A stretch of 64,000 nt of DNA, taken from positions 4,340,001-4,404,000 of the forward strand of contig NW_027331831.1 of NCBI RefSeq assembly GCF_033568475.1. The letters are read 5' to 3'. Of this stretch, positions 1-13,296 are shown piece by piece. Position numbers and translations under genes: made by a program. This stretch comes from Henckelia pumila (lineage: Eukaryota > Streptophyta > Magnoliopsida > Lamiales > Gesneriaceae). The notes under the pieces are model-generated. The model had not been told where the DNA came from. It did not search any database and saw only the letters and a list, made by a program, of their open reading frames with translations. Numbering within the stretch: the first letter of the stretch is position 1; every line of letters begins with the position of its first letter.

Positions 1-1514
1 GGTAGGAAATAATGATATGTTCAATGTCAATTAACACGTTATCTTGATTATGATATTTTATAAAATAAATAAGATTCAAATTTTAGTATATATTTGTATC
101 AATTAACAAACGTTAAATCTGATCCATACCATTATAAACAAAGAATTGAAAATCAAAATTGTTTCATCGCAAAGCCAAGTCTTGAACACTACATAAAAAG
201 AAATAGATTATAATTACATTTATTCATTTTTGAATGAATGCTAAAAAGAGAAAACACCACAAGATTCTTATCCAACTTGGAATCAATTTGACGACATTAG
301 TTAAAGTTATCATATGATTGATTTGCACATAAAAACCATCAGTGTGTTATGGATCTAGGTTCTAATACATCAACCATTTGCGTTTTTACTTTGTTCATAA
401 ACAGCTGTAATATATTTATTATATTCAAATACCTAAAAAAAAATTGTGAATGTTGTAAAAATCTAAAATCAAAAAATATATCAAAATATACATAATTTCA
501 TAACAATAAGATATCATATAAAACTTGCTTTAAAAAAATAAATTATATAAAACATTATGACAAAATTTTAAAACACAAAGAAAATAATCGTAATGAAAAA
601 AAAAAAAAAAACAGTTTGGTATGATTCTGTGAAACAATAACTTGTGAATTACAAATTGGCGTCTCACTTTTTTATCAATGACAAACCAAACTATCTATAC
701 TAAAGTTAAGGATTTATTTCAATTGATTTCATTGCATTTTTCTTTAAAACTGCAAATCATTAAAACATATTTATTATAATTTTAATTAAATTTTAAATTA
801 TTTGTGTGTAAATCAGTGGCTAGTGATAAATAAAAGAATTTATCTGAGAGTTAACAACAAGTGATAAATGGATTCTAAATTCCTAACTTATTTTTATGCT
901 CAAGTATTTTAAAAGAAACGTTATTTATTTGGACAGCCGAAGGGAATAAAGAACTCTTTCAAAAATATAGATCAAAATTATTTTTTTTAATAATATGATT
1001 CCAAAATTGAAACCAGCATCAATTCCCATAATATGATTATAATTTTTTTTTTATAAAAACGATACCGTACAAGCCCAATACTGAAATTAAAATTTAAATA
1101 ATAACGATGTCTTAATATATCAAATGATTCCATATAATCTAACTAATTTATTTATATCAATTAAATTTAATTATGATTTTCATTAATAAAAATTAAATTT
1201 ATCGTTCACATTACACGTACATATTAAAATTTTATCTCACGAGTCCAGCGGAGCTTTACAGTTTAAAAGAATAAAAAATAATTTCAGTAAAAAAAGAATA
1301 AATTTCAGTAAAAAAATATGCGCCTCGATTGCCCGAAAATAACCAAGTATGAGATCTAATTCACATCAAGCTGAGACATTACATACTTACATATGATAAC
1401 GGACCCGCGATACATGCCAAAGGAAATGTATATGAAAGCATGCACAAGATTCTCTACAAGTAAAAAATCAGCAAATGCACATAGAAAGCGCGAAAAGCTA
1501 AGTCGAGCCACCCC
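1..1514. other. AT-rich flank downstream of GSH1
   Basis: No coding exon, RNA gene or clear transposon was recognised here. The sequence is AT-rich with poly(A) runs (about 597-611). The last few hundred bases before 1515 should hold the 3' UTR of the minus-strand GSH1 gene, but no polyadenylation site could be fixed. Confidence 0.5.
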
Positions 1515-4500
1515 TCAATATAGCAGCTCCTCGAAAACAGGATCAACGCTTTGTCCCCACTTCCCATGGTACAGTTCGAGGAGCTTTTCAGCTGGTGTTA
1601 TGCCTGCATGAGGTGTTTTTAGAACGAAATATGAAACAAAATCGATATCATTCAAAGCCAACGAGTGATGCACGTTAAAAAAATGAAGCAGAAAATACAA
1701 GTGGAGGATGTCCTTGTCCAAATGTTGAGCGATGAACTCGGTTTTAGAAATAAGGTTAGATAATCTCGAGGAGTTTCTGAGTTTTGAGTTAGGGTCACTT
1801 TTTTTAATTGCCCATCATAGATTGTTCGACACTTCTGCAATGGATCCCATGTGATCATGCAAAGTGACATAACAGTGATATAACCTACTCAATTCAGAAG
1901 TAAAAGTTTGCAATGCAACTAAAGATATATGAACTCGCGAGCTTACCAGTTTTAACCACTTCACTCACTTCATTTAGGAAATTGGTCTCCTTAAAGCCTC
2001 TCCTTTCTAACCCATCCTACAAGGAGAAATATACAGACAGAGAGATTTCAATAAGCTCAAACAGAGGTAATATATGAGAGTGTCGCTACCTATGTAGATT
2101 ATAGACAATGCAGACTACCAAAACAATGACATTCAAATTGACCAGAGATGAATTTGCTTTAGAACTATTTGGAAACCTTTGCCAACTTCACGACGTCTTG
2201 GGCAACATGCTTCAGCAGTCCATCCCGAAATGGTGTCTTCAAGCCACTCTTTGGTACCTACTAAATAGTTACAGATTAGAAGGGTATTTTCATGGCTATT
2301 ACAGAACTCTTCATAGTCAGAGATTATATTAAGAAAACACATCTCCCCAAACCAAGCCACGTGTAAGTGTTGCGTTGCTAGTGAACAAAGACTTTCTTTG
2401 TCCGTGGAAAGTTACCATTTTTATGGAAAGAGTTAGCATCTTCCTAGTATGGTAAGGCAGTTCCAGGATTTTCAGTCCCACCTCTCCCCTCCCTCGTCTT
2501 GGCTATGCTTCGAGTTCTCTTCCTAGGAGGAGAGGGGAGATTCCAGCCATCGGCAGTATACCCTCCCTTCTTTTCCAGTCGGCTTTGTCCTGGCAACTAG
2601 TCATTTTATCCCTAACCAGGCTTTGCAGGTCAAAGACCCAACTTATCTTGTTAGGATTACAGCTTTGATGGGGTTTTCCACGTCTACTACTGTTTTTTCG
2701 GTCAAAGTAGCTTTTACATCTAGATGTCGGGGTTGACCATTGACCCCATTCCATCTATTTTGCTCCGCTATGCATCAATAGATCAGGGTCTGCCTAGCCC
2801 TAAACCTCAACAGGTTGTTTCAGGAAAAAGAGCAAATGGTAGCAATGGCATCATAAATAAATAACATAAGGGTTTCGAATTCAACGCAATATCTTTCAAT
2901 CTTCTCCGTCCTAAATTTGATCCACGGTTCTTTTTCCATTATTATTTTATTGGATATCTTGGGTAGGTTATTATTTCAGAGAGGGGAGAGGACGTTAGGC
3001 TTTGGAAGTGGATGCTTCGGGAGAGTTTTCAGTGAAATTTTTCTTTGATTCTTTCTTTCCAGAAGCTCTGTTCCCAAAATTCGATCTGTTTCGAACCATT
3101 TGGAAAGCGCCGATTCCTTCTAAGGTAAAGGTATTCTCATGGACGCAGTGTTGGGTAGGCTGCCGACTTGTGATTTGATCCAAAAGAGGTCTCCGAAATG
3201 TCTTTTAAATCCTAATTGGTGTGTGTTGTGTAAGAAAGGTTGAGAGAGTATAGATAATCTACTGGCGCATTGTCCATTCACGAGTACCTTATGGTGGTCA
3301 GTGCTAAAGGATCTGGGATTGTTGTGGGTGACTCCAAAGACAACGAAGGATTTGTATGCAGCAGATTTGGGATGTTCATTGGGCAAAAGAGGGAAAACTC
3401 TATGGGAAATTACAATACATTGTGTTTGTTGGAACGTATGGCGGGAAAAAAATCAAAGAATCTTCGAAGACGTAGAAAACTCGATTGAAGAGATTTGGGA
3501 TAAGATCAAACTGAGAGTAGCAGTGTGGTTACATAGTTTAAATGATTTCCAAGCTTTTGCGATTTCAGATTTGTATAGGGGTTGGAGTCTGGTTTTGAAT
3601 TAGCATAATCTTCATATTAGACCCCTAGACTAACTCGTGGACCTCTGGTCACATTTGTATGTAACTTTTAACTTTTTTACCTATTAATAACATGACATTT
3701 GTTTCTGATAAAAAAAAAAAAGTAACATAATTCCAAGTATTTTTTGCCATTTTTTTTTAAATACGTGAGTTGAAGCTTCTAAATAGAATTCCATAAAGAT
3801 CGCGGCTGATAGGCATCGATGATCATTAAGTTGGGTCAGTTCACTCATGCTTTCGGAGTTGTGGAAATTTGTTCCTCAAATCCCCCCCAGGTGATTTGAA
3901 ATTCAAACTCATAATTATTCAGATTGCGGGTGATAGATAAAGGGATACTCTGTCTTATCATATATCAAGCAAAGATAAAACAGACAACCATCATGCTTTA
4001 CTTATTGTAGAGCTCGGCATCTCTTTGATTTTGCCACAAAAGGAGATAAAGAGAAAAGGTCATGGCGTCAAACCTCAATCATGTTGAATGGTGAAGTCTA
4101 AAGGGATAAATAAAATAAAAATATCATATCCGCATTCTAGAATTTCCATTCTTTTCTTATTCTCTCATAGAAACTAATTTATATCATAAATAATGTTTAG
4201 TCCACATTACCTTATTCCTCAGCATCTGTCTTTCCTCTGGAGTCCAGTCAGCTATCATGTCCAGAACATTTTGTAGAGACACCTCATCGTAGAGGAGACC
4301 TACCTGAAATTCAAAACTCATTAGAGCTTGTAAATTCAACCAAAAGAGTGATTTTACAAGAACTATGCCTATTTTAGATTTGAAAAGTGAGAAAACTTCT
4401 TAATAACCTACATTTGTCCAACATTCCCCCAATATTTTGAACTCAATTATAAACATTTGCTTATATTCTGCTAAACACAACACGTCATGCACTGCAAGTA

Positions 4501-7500
4501 TAAGAATGAAATACCCAGAAAGCAGGTAGAGCACATAGCCTCCTCCAAGGCCCTCCATCAGCACCTCTCATTTCCAGGTATCTTTTAAGCCTAACCTGAG
4601 ATAGGAGAAAAGGGCCAAAACTCATCAATAAGATCAAGATGATGGGCACAATGCTTGGTGAACCCTAACCAACTATGCCAACCTCAGGAAATATTGTTGT
4701 CAAATGATTCTCCCAATCGTTTAGAGTAGGATAATCACCAGGAAGACAAGGAAGTTTACCAGCCATAAAATCCTGTGGCAGATTCATAATAACCACCTTA
4801 GACAAGTAGCGCATAGATAAGATGCAGATTTATAGTCATAGAATCAAAGATAGAAAATAACCCGGAAGGACATCCCAGCGCAATTAATGTACTGCTTCTT
4901 CCGATAGACAAAGTACATAGGCACATCAAGAGCATAATCTACATACCGTTCAAACCTGTAACCATATATGTAGTGATACACGTAAATGCTACTTCTTCCA
5001 TTCGCGACGCAAAGTACTTTCGATGGTAAACACTACATCGCGAATAATAGAAAACAAATCCATGACCTGGCGGAGGCAGACACGACACAACATCGACAAA
5101 ACAAATTCTGGTGACCGCGACATAGGATGTTATGTAATTCAGAAGGTTGTGGTGATTGTACTATAAATGTTGTAGCCCTTGATAGAAGGGTGGGCTGTGT
5201 TATTTACAGCACAAAGGTAGTGGACTCGGCAGCAATAATGAACCTCAGCAGTAGGTGTTGGGTTGTGAATGTTATAGATTGGCTGTTGAAGTTGATCAAT
5301 GGTTAAGACGAGATAAACCTGTCCTAGCTTTGTCAAGCTTTTTATAATTCTATCTGTGAATGGATGGGGACCAAGAAATCAATTTGGAAAGGTCTACAGA
5401 AAAAGTTGTCTGAGGGAATAGGTATCTCAAATCTTAATACAAAATGGAAAGATTCTCAATCTCTTTGAGGTGGAGGGAGTATATGCTGGTAGGGGTAAAA
5501 CCATCCTCACAGGAGAAGTATATTAAGAAGAAACTCACCCAAAAGAGTCATCAAACACAAAAGGTAGCATCCCAGCTCGGTCATTGTCAGTATCTGTCCA
5601 AATTTGGCTGTAGGAAAGAAAGAACTGTTAACCATGAAACTTAAAAGTCCAGACAAATGTTCAGAAAATTTGGAAAAATGAGAAGAGATATCGAAGAGGA
5701 TTATGGTAGAGGACGATAAAACTACCTTCTCATGCTAAGATAACCATTTGGTTTGCCCTCAGTGAATGGCGAATTGGCAAATATTGCTGTGGCTATCTGT
5801 TCCAAAAATTAGTTAGATTCCCGAGAACTACTGAAAATTCCAATGCCAGAAACAACCAACTTACAGGTTGTAAGGCTAGGCCAGCTCGAAACTTCCTTAT
5901 CATGTCAGCTTCAGAACTAAAATCCAGATTGACCTGTAAAATATGAAGTCACAAAAGAATAACAAAAACATCTTATAAATGGCAGTTGAGACCCTCCTGG
6001 ACCAAGTACACATATGTTGCAGCAAGCCCAAAGAGTTTCTGGTATCTTTGTTTTAAATCAGCTTTATCCTTACCTGAACCGTGCAAGTTCGAAACATCAT
6101 ATCGAGTCCAAGTGTCCCAACTTTGGGCATGTAATTTCTCATGATCTCGTATCTTCCCTGATCCAGAATATTTTGTCAGTATTCGTAGCACCTAATAGAT
6201 TTCAAAGCTTTAAATCAAATACCAGAAAAGAAATGGAAGCAAATTACATGAAACAAAGTATGCATGAGCAACAGAAAGAAATGGACCATCCGGAGTATAA
6301 AAACACATACCAAGTCATTCGAAAGACAATATGAACTTCAATAGTCTAACTGTATTTACATCCGAAGCATGTTATTTGGTGGCCTTTTTTACATTTAAAT
6401 ATTTTCTAGTTTGACATCAAATGATAAGGATGGATATTTGAAGCAAATATGTACATAAATAAACGTACAAACTGTACAGTTATTGTTAAAAAGAAACCCA
6501 ACCTACCTAATGCACACCACTATCTTTAATTATAGGAATTACATTACTAAATTAAAAGCTGTTTTATACTTAAATGTATTCTTTCCTTGTATCATGTTAG
6601 GTCTTTTTGTACAGAGTTAAAGAAAATATTATCTATCTTCAATCACAGCTAACACATGCATAATTGCCGTACAGAAACAACTCATGCATGGTGGTAATTT
6701 CTTAGAAGGAACGTAAATATAGAGAAAGGATAAGAGAACCTTTCTTATGGCCCAAATAGCAGTGATAGGAGTAAAAATAGAACTAGTTAATTGGTCATTG
6801 AATTGTGCAGACACGATGTTCCACTGGAACATGAACATTATCTGCTTTAAATTTGCATAAGATGTATGATCTTGTGTAGACAATACCTTGGGCATTACTG
6901 GTATAACTTCACGTCTCCATTTGGGCTGAAAGCCAAGTCCTAGGAATCCAATCCCCAACTCCTCTGCAACTGCTTTGACCTGAGTATTTCATTTAAAAAC
7001 TGATATTATAATAAATCACTCGAGTCTGATTCATTAACATGGCTACAATGAACTTTCTAAAGGCATAAAGTTTGAGGAACTGGAATAAGTGACAAGAATT
7101 AGCAGGACATCTCTCTCAGAATTTTCTCCCATCTCTCAGTCTGCCTGACTTCATTACGTGACAGTAACACGCCAATAACCTTCAGTTCACATTACATTTT
7201 TGTGAGATTTGTACTGGTATCACACCCTGGAGACCAAATTAACCGATAGATTCAATGCTTCACGCCAATATCCTTCGGTTCACATCACATTTTTGTGAGG
7301 TTTACACCGGGGCGTAAACATAAATTTTTATTCTGATGGGCAAAATTTATTTTGAAGCATACTTGTGAACATAAAAGGCATATGTACTCTCAGAAATCAG
7401 AATTTTGTTTCGCAATTATCAAATAAAACTCATCAGATTAAATCAATTTTTTGCAGCTTGCACTCAACAACAAAAGCATAGATTGACATAACTCAAATTT

Positions 7501-9357
7501 ATAATTAAAAAAAAAAAGCCAAATCAGAGTGTCAATTTGACAGTTAAAGTTAGACTTCAAGATGATTTCAAATTATAATAAATGAATAGAACATTAGCAG
7601 TGTTCCACACACAATCACATTCTTAAAAAACTAACCTAAATTTGAGGTGGGTTTTAGCTACTTTATCACTCAAATTCCCTCCCCTGATTTTCATAGAGAA
7701 AAAGGAATGCAAGTTTTTTCATTTATTAATATTGTGGTCCAAAATAGTCTATATATCCAAGCAGAGAGCGAGAGAGAGAGAGAGATGAAATATCACACTT
7801 TATGGCGACACAGTATTTGTCCTGTAATGGGAGAAAATATGTGCTACAGTTACAAAAACTAAATCAGAAGGGTTTGAGAATAGCAAACAAGATTTCTTGA
7901 GGAAAAATAACGAGAAACACAAAAATACTTGATAGCCATTGCCACATACATATAGAGGACAACAAACCTGGTAAAGATGTGAATTAACTTCAGCACATGT
8001 TTGATGCAGAGTTTCAAGAGGTGCACCACTCAGCTCGAACTGGCCACCGGGCTCCAAGGAGATGCTTTGTTTTCCCTACCAATAGATGGTCAGATTTAGT
8101 GGTAGAAATTTAATCTGGAGAAAAATGAATGAAACCTCAATGTTTAATCCAAAATGAAAGGATCTCGAGATTAAGTCCAATGGCACAAGCTCAACAGGAA
8201 CATGGAAGATGTGATAAAATGCTTGTTAGAAACTAGACAATGTTGCCACAATTAACTATACACTGCATAAAAGAAACAAAGAAAAATGCATCCACGAGTT
8301 GACTAAGAACAAATCATACCTGTTTGAGTCCAATAATGTAGTCACCTTCCATTATCTTATCCCAGTCAAATCTCTCAGAAATGGCATTAAGCATCTCAGC
8401 TATTTGTTCATATTTCATGGGTTGTAAAGTTCCAGTTTCGAACCCAAATTTTTCATGCTCAGTCCCTATCCTGCATGGTCAAAAATAAAAAATCAGAATT
8501 TTACACGAGTGGGATTCCCAGAATATAAAATAGTTAACAAATGTACCCAAAAAAGTAGTAAACAACGGAAGAAAACTAAAATTCATTGTCGCAGATAAAC
8601 AACCCAGATTAAACTGCCAGGAGATTCCCAACAAAAAAAATTGAACTCGACCTTCAAAAACTCTAAAAAAGTCGAAAGCCATGAAAGTGAAAGAAATCAT
8701 AAATTGCAGGTTGGGGAGTGGGGAGTGGGGTCTGTAGCATCTGGAAGCAAATTAAAATATCTTAATCAGTTAAGATGCGTAAGGTCCACGATGAACAAAA
8801 ATTTTTGAACTATTTTCAGTGATCTGGATGCAAACTATTATATCTTAATCAGTTGAGTGGGATATGTAACGTCCACAATGATCAACGTTTGAACATTTTG
8901 AGGGTCGAATATCTAAAAAAGCAAGCTTATAATTAAGGTTAGCAATACTCGCAGTGGAATAGAAATATTTTCCAAGAAAAGATGAACCGAATCCAAGTAC
9001 CAATAAGAGCTAGAAGTTGAACCTCCATTTTTCCTTCGTCTTGCAGCCAGAAGCAAGGTAACCTACAAGATCTTCTTTGGTCAGTGGCTCTGCTGCAACA
9101 ACAGCATCATCAGTAGGAGGACTTGCAGCCACGATAAATCGTTGTCCTCGACAAAGTACTGCTCCAGAGACATCTAACCGCAAGTTTTGTGCTGTCTTTG
9201 ATGAATTCCAAGAAGGTGGACGCAAACCAGAGAAGATTTCCTTCGTCTTGGGTGCCTCCATCGTGCTAACACTGCTTTTAATTCCATTATGTCTAACTTT
9301 ACACTGTATATCATTAGATATCCAGTGTGATGAGCCAGGTTGGGACATCATCGCCAT
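1515..9357 (-). CDS. GSH1: glutamate-cysteine ligase, chloroplastic (gamma-glutamylcysteine synthetase)
   Basis: This enzyme joins Glu and Cys using ATP, the first and limiting step of glutathione synthesis, in plastids. Fifteen coding exons on the minus strand join in frame: 9357-9023, 8470-8320, 8075-7968, 6979-6887, 6157-6074, 5933-5865, 5796-5726, 5607-5539, 4955-4862, 4772-4683, 4595-4515, 4303-4211, 2257-2177, 2016-1947, 1603-1515. All introns are GT-AG. The product is 525 aa; plant GSH1 proteins are about 520. The first 70 or so residues are Ser/Lys-rich and look like a transit peptide. Family motifs include [46 protein letters not shown] and the end [11 protein letters not shown]. Cys189/Cys409 and Cys352/Cys367 have the 220- and 15-residue spacings of the known redox disulfide pairs. 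No lesion is seen, so the gene looks functional. Confidence 0.97.
2871..3722 (+). mobile_element. 5'-truncated L1-type LINE in a GSH1 intron
   Basis: The fragment lies in the 1.95 kb intron between GSH1 exons at 4211 and 2257, antisense to the gene. In the plus frames it encodes the C-terminal zinc-binding region of plant LINE reverse transcriptases: a [14 protein letters not shown] stretch near 3100, then NWCVLCKKG, a stop at 3241, NLLAHCPF, and a tail to the stop at 3601-3603. A frameshift lies near 3145. A poly(A) run ends near 3721. TAACATAA occurs both at 2862-2869 and just after the tail, and may be a short target duplication. The 5' boundary is therefore tentative. Confidence 0.8.
7169..7315. 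repeat. tandem duplication in a GSH1 intron
   Basis: A block starting CACGCCAATA at 7169 is repeated at 7261, about 92 bp later. Both copies continue through a CACATTTTTGTGAG-like stretch and differ by scattered substitutions. Confidence 0.6.
8740..8910. repeat. imperfect direct repeat in GSH1 intron 1
   Basis: A segment with ATATCTTAATCAGTT followed by a GTCCACRATGA-type stretch occurs twice, about 90 bp apart, between coding exons 1 and 2. Confidence 0.5.
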
Positions 9358-9366
9358 GTCTCGAAG
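9358..9366 (-). other. GSH1 5' UTR segment after a probable leader intron
   Basis: On the minus strand a pyrimidine-rich TTTTCAG ends at 9367, nine bases before the ATG. This suggests that the leader is split by an intron. The distal leader exon is probably the GC-rich, GCC-repeat region around 10020-10140. The donor was not fixed. Confidence 0.5.
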
Positions 9367-9899
9367 CTGAAAACTTTAGCAAACGACCCAAAAGGCCCAT
9401 TAGAGAAAACTTATATGTTCACCATTTCAGGATAGAATTTCTGCGTATATGAACTGGAAAGATAACAATCACAAAATGTCACAAATTTTTATGATTTTGA
9501 TGAGAACATACTTTCACTGAAACAGATACATAACGAGAGGTTATGCCCACATTTATTATGACTAGTTAAACGACCGATTAATCCCCAGATAGCCATTGAA
9601 AGGAGATTTTGTCCATGGACCCTACTAATGGGTGTTAGAAGAGTGTGAAATTTTATATAAATTTCCAGAAAAATTATCTTAAAAGCATCGCAAGGTGCTT
9701 GAACGCCATTTGACTTCATTTTTCAGCAATACTCCTCTTTACAACAGACAAACAATATGTCCATCAATCCATACTCGAATCGAGCTAAATCACACAAGTA
9801 GGACCAATGAACAAGCACTAGCTCGTAAATTCATTTCATAATTGTTTTTTTCCGTGGATAATAGATAGAGTGACTTAAACAAACCCCACAAGCAAGAAT

Positions 9900-10260
9900 T
9901 ACTCCACGCGAGATTAGAATAAAAACAAATGAAAGAAAGCTCGAGATAACACAAGAAGATTATCCGAAATTGAATCTTGGAAGGCAGCGCAATAATAAAC
10001 AGTACAAGTAAATATCAGAAGGGGCATCATACAAAGAGTTTTGGTTTCTCCGAAGCGCCGCCGCTGTCGCCGCCGCCGCTGCCAAAGATTCCTATAGAGC
10101 TTTTGTTCCTTCAATGCAACAACTGCAAAGCAAAAGAACCAAAAATATATATGTATATAAATATAAATATATATAAATATAAATATAAAAGAAACAAATG
10201 CGGAGATGGGCTCGGGTGCGGCGCCATCCATTTCATTATGGTGGGGTCCCCTTTCTGCTT
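9900..10260 (-). promoter_or_regulatory. probable GSH1 distal 5' UTR and promoter region
   Basis: A GC-rich island (GCC/GGC trinucleotide repeats near 10058-10082) stands out in otherwise AT-rich DNA, 0.7 kb upstream of the GSH1 ATG. Placement as leader or promoter is inferred from position only. Confidence 0.35.
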
Positions 10261-11019
10261 TTCATTTTTTTCATCATCAAATATATTGCTATATTTTAAA
10301 ACTTTCAGTTAAAAACAATTGATATAAAATCAAATATTTCTCTATATTAATGCATCCACATACTACGTAAAAATATTTGAAAATATATAAAAATTAATGT
10401 GTAATTGAATACGAAATCTTTTCTTTTTCTTCTTTACCTTCAAAATTTGAATTTGATGCATCTGGAAAAAATAAAATTTCAATGTGAGGTTTCTTGAAAT
10501 TATAAACTATATATTTATTTAGGTGTGTGCATTTGATATTTTATTTTAGTTATGGTTTTTAATTTTATTTTACTTTTATAAATATGTGTATATAATATTA
10601 CATCTTCCAATATTTTAAAAAAGGATCTGTGACGCCTAAAATCCAATCTATTAAATCGCATGCATTAATTTAATAAATATTAGGATTATTATTTTTATGT
10701 TTAATTGATTTTAAATTCTTTATATGAGTTATGTGTTAATAAATATTTTTATTATTTATTCAGTGATTTTATTTTACTAACTATTTAACTAATGTTTTTA
10801 TTTGTTTAAGTTTATGTGTGTAAATGATTTTATTGTGCAATTTAAATTGTTTTAAATATTTTCAAAGTTTAAGGTTGCATATTTAAATGATTTTAACTGT
10901 TTAACTTATTTATTTAAATACTTTTGATTATTCAACTTGTTTATTTTAAATGTCTATTTATTTATTTAAATTATTTTTAATTGTTCAAATTATTTTAAAA
11001 GTTCTTATTTCCGTTTGTC

Positions 11020-11105
11020 TATTTATTTAAATTATTTTAAACATTAGTCTAGCCTATTTAAATTATTTTAAACATTAGTCTAGCCTATTTAAATTATTTT
11101 AATCG
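11020..11105. repeat. 37-bp-type tandem repeat
   Basis: ATTTTAAACATTAGTCTAGC followed by CTATTTAAATT is repeated head to tail inside the solo LTR. Confidence 0.7.
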
Positions 11106-12120
11106 CTCTATCTATTATTTAAAAATCTTACTCATCGCTGCGACATCAAAATATTTAAAGCGTTGATTTTAAATTCCTAAGTTAGCGCTTGAAATTTTTT
11201 AATTTGGGTTTCATGTCTAAACCTGTTTTAATATTTATAATTTTAATTTTTGATATTTAATTGCTTAAATTAGTTTTAAATTCTATATTATTTAATCATT
11301 TCAAATTTTCAGTGATAGTCGCTTTTAAATTTAATTTTTCTTGCGCTCTTGAACTATTTCTTTTAAATCTCTGCAAGGATTAATATTTTAATTTCTGGGC
11401 TATCGAATTCGATCTTTTATTTTATTTGAAAATCTTGGGTGCAGATTAATTTAAAAATGCAAATTATTTTTTAGTTTAACACTTTAAATTTTAATTGATA
11501 TTTTCACCCACGTTGGGAATAACCCTAGCTTTTAAAATTACACACACAAACACCTTAACCCACGCACACCTCCTCACACACTCACACCGAGCCGACTCCC
11601 CTGTTCCCTTAGCGTGAGATCAATCCCTTCGATTCTTCACCAGGGGATTTGCAAGCATCATTTCTCCTCCAGTTAAATCGTACCTCGGCTAGCTAGAATG
11701 GTGATTTGAGCTCGGTCCCTGCATTTCTCACATTCCCTCCCGCCTCTCTCGCGACGCAGCAACAGTGATTTTCGATTTCTTGTTTAATCTAGCTAGGCAA
11801 GATTGTGGTTTCGTTTCTCGCATTTTATATACGAATATTGCGTGTTGCATTTGGAGTTATAGGTTGCAATTCCTATTTTCGATTTTTCTGAAAAGTAACG
11901 ATGAATACGTGCCCTGCTTATTTGTTCTCACGGCTGGAACTTTTTTTTAACACTGTGATTTTGATTGTCGTGAGTTTGTTATTGCACATATGAGTTAAAT
12001 GACGGAGTTAAAAGATTTGAATGCCATTGTCTATATACTTGTGTATTTTCGAAATTTTCCAGAATATGTTGGCTGCCTTGTTCGTGTTTTCTGTCGTGTG
12101 TTGATGGTGTTTGTTGGTGT

Positions 12121-12352
12121 GATGATGTAGGGGCTACCACGGGTGATATGTAGTTCACGTGGTAGCAATGGAATGGGTCGGATACGTTTTGAGACTTGGT
12201 TAGGGGCTGTTCGAACTTTTGACAGAAACTAAGTCATGTTTCTTGGCTGCTGGTTCGATCTTTAGCATGAGTTTGTTGTTGGTTTCGATGGGGTGATGGC
12301 GTAGGGTTACCACGGGTGATACGTAGTTCACGTGGTAGCAATAGAACGAGCA
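12121..12352. repeat. duplicated hairpin module in the solo LTR
   Basis: Two copies of a roughly 55-bp module, about 175 bp apart, each contain a CTACCACG-like arm, a short loop and CGTGGTAG. Each can fold into a hairpin with an 8-bp stem (12134-12165 in the first copy). Confidence 0.65.
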
Positions 12353-13146
12353 AGTTTGAAATGGGATTGAGGTGGGCAAGTTCGAAAGGGGCAGTGGTTA
12401 GGGGCTGTCTCGGTTAGCTTGAAGCTGGACAGCAGCTAGGGAAATTTTGTGGCGGTTAAGGAGTTGCTGGAGGTGCCTAGAGGATTGACAATGATACTAA
12501 GATAGTGGTTCGAGGATCGTGGAACAATTCGATACATTTCTGGGTTGAGTAGGACGTTGACATTGGGCAGATTTCTGGGGGGCATCCTTGCTGCCCGAAA
12601 GCGTGAGATTTCAACTGGGTTAAGGGCTGTATTCGGTGAAGAGCTCGGGGCTGGTGGATACCTTAAGTGCTAGGGAAATTGATGTTTCGAGCGGAATTCG
12701 AATTTGGTTGAGTTTTCCCTAAACTTTAGGCCTTGAGTCTTAGGAAGAGCAGAATTCTAGGCACATAACTTGCTGTTCGGGTTTGAACATTTTAACCAGT
12801 GTTAGGATCAGAATTTGGGGAAAGTTTCAGGACTGGAAGTAACTCGAGAGGTTAGGATTATGTCGTTTCAAGCGGAATTCCCTTCGGACAAGTATTGAGT
12901 GAGTTATAAGATTTTAGGGCGTACCGCTCCATTTACCTAAGTGCGTTAATCATGGTTTAGAATCTCACCCCTGGTACTTTCCTAAATCACTATTCCAGTC
13001 ATTCGCCATCAAGTCTCTTGCATGTACATTGAGTAAACAGTTTTTTTTTTAGTTCATTACTTTCACATGTGCTTGCTAAGTCCTTTATCCAATAAAAAAA
13101 GAAAATTACTTTTCGAACGAGGTGAATTGATTGTGACTATAAAAAT

Positions 13147-13296
13147 GACGTGTATGTGTAGGGTTGGGAGACGTTCTGACCTACCTTACCAATGGATGTG
13201 TATGTGTGGGGTTAAGAGACGTCTTGGCCTACCTTACCAAATATAGACGTGTAAGCGTGGGATTGAGAGAAATTTTGGCCTCCCTTACCAATCACA
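13147..13296. repeat. three-unit, roughly 50-bp tandem repeat
   Basis: Three degenerate units begin GAYGTGTA and end CTACCTTACCAA or CTCCCTTACCAA, at about 13147, 13195 and 13247, inside the solo LTR. Confidence 0.75.

Noticed and set aside
2133..2360. 75-codon minus-strand frame at a GSH1 exon
   Set aside because: Wrong frame. The GSH1 exon 2257-2177 reads in another frame with conserved sequence.
2463..2860. Possible upstream part of the LINE
   Set aside because: No reverse-transcriptase motif could be read in any frame, so it was left outside the element.
9914..10312. Overlapping 105- and 111-codon frames on both strands
   Set aside because: Low-complexity translations of the GCC-rich and AT-repeat sequence. 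This region fits a GSH1 leader better.
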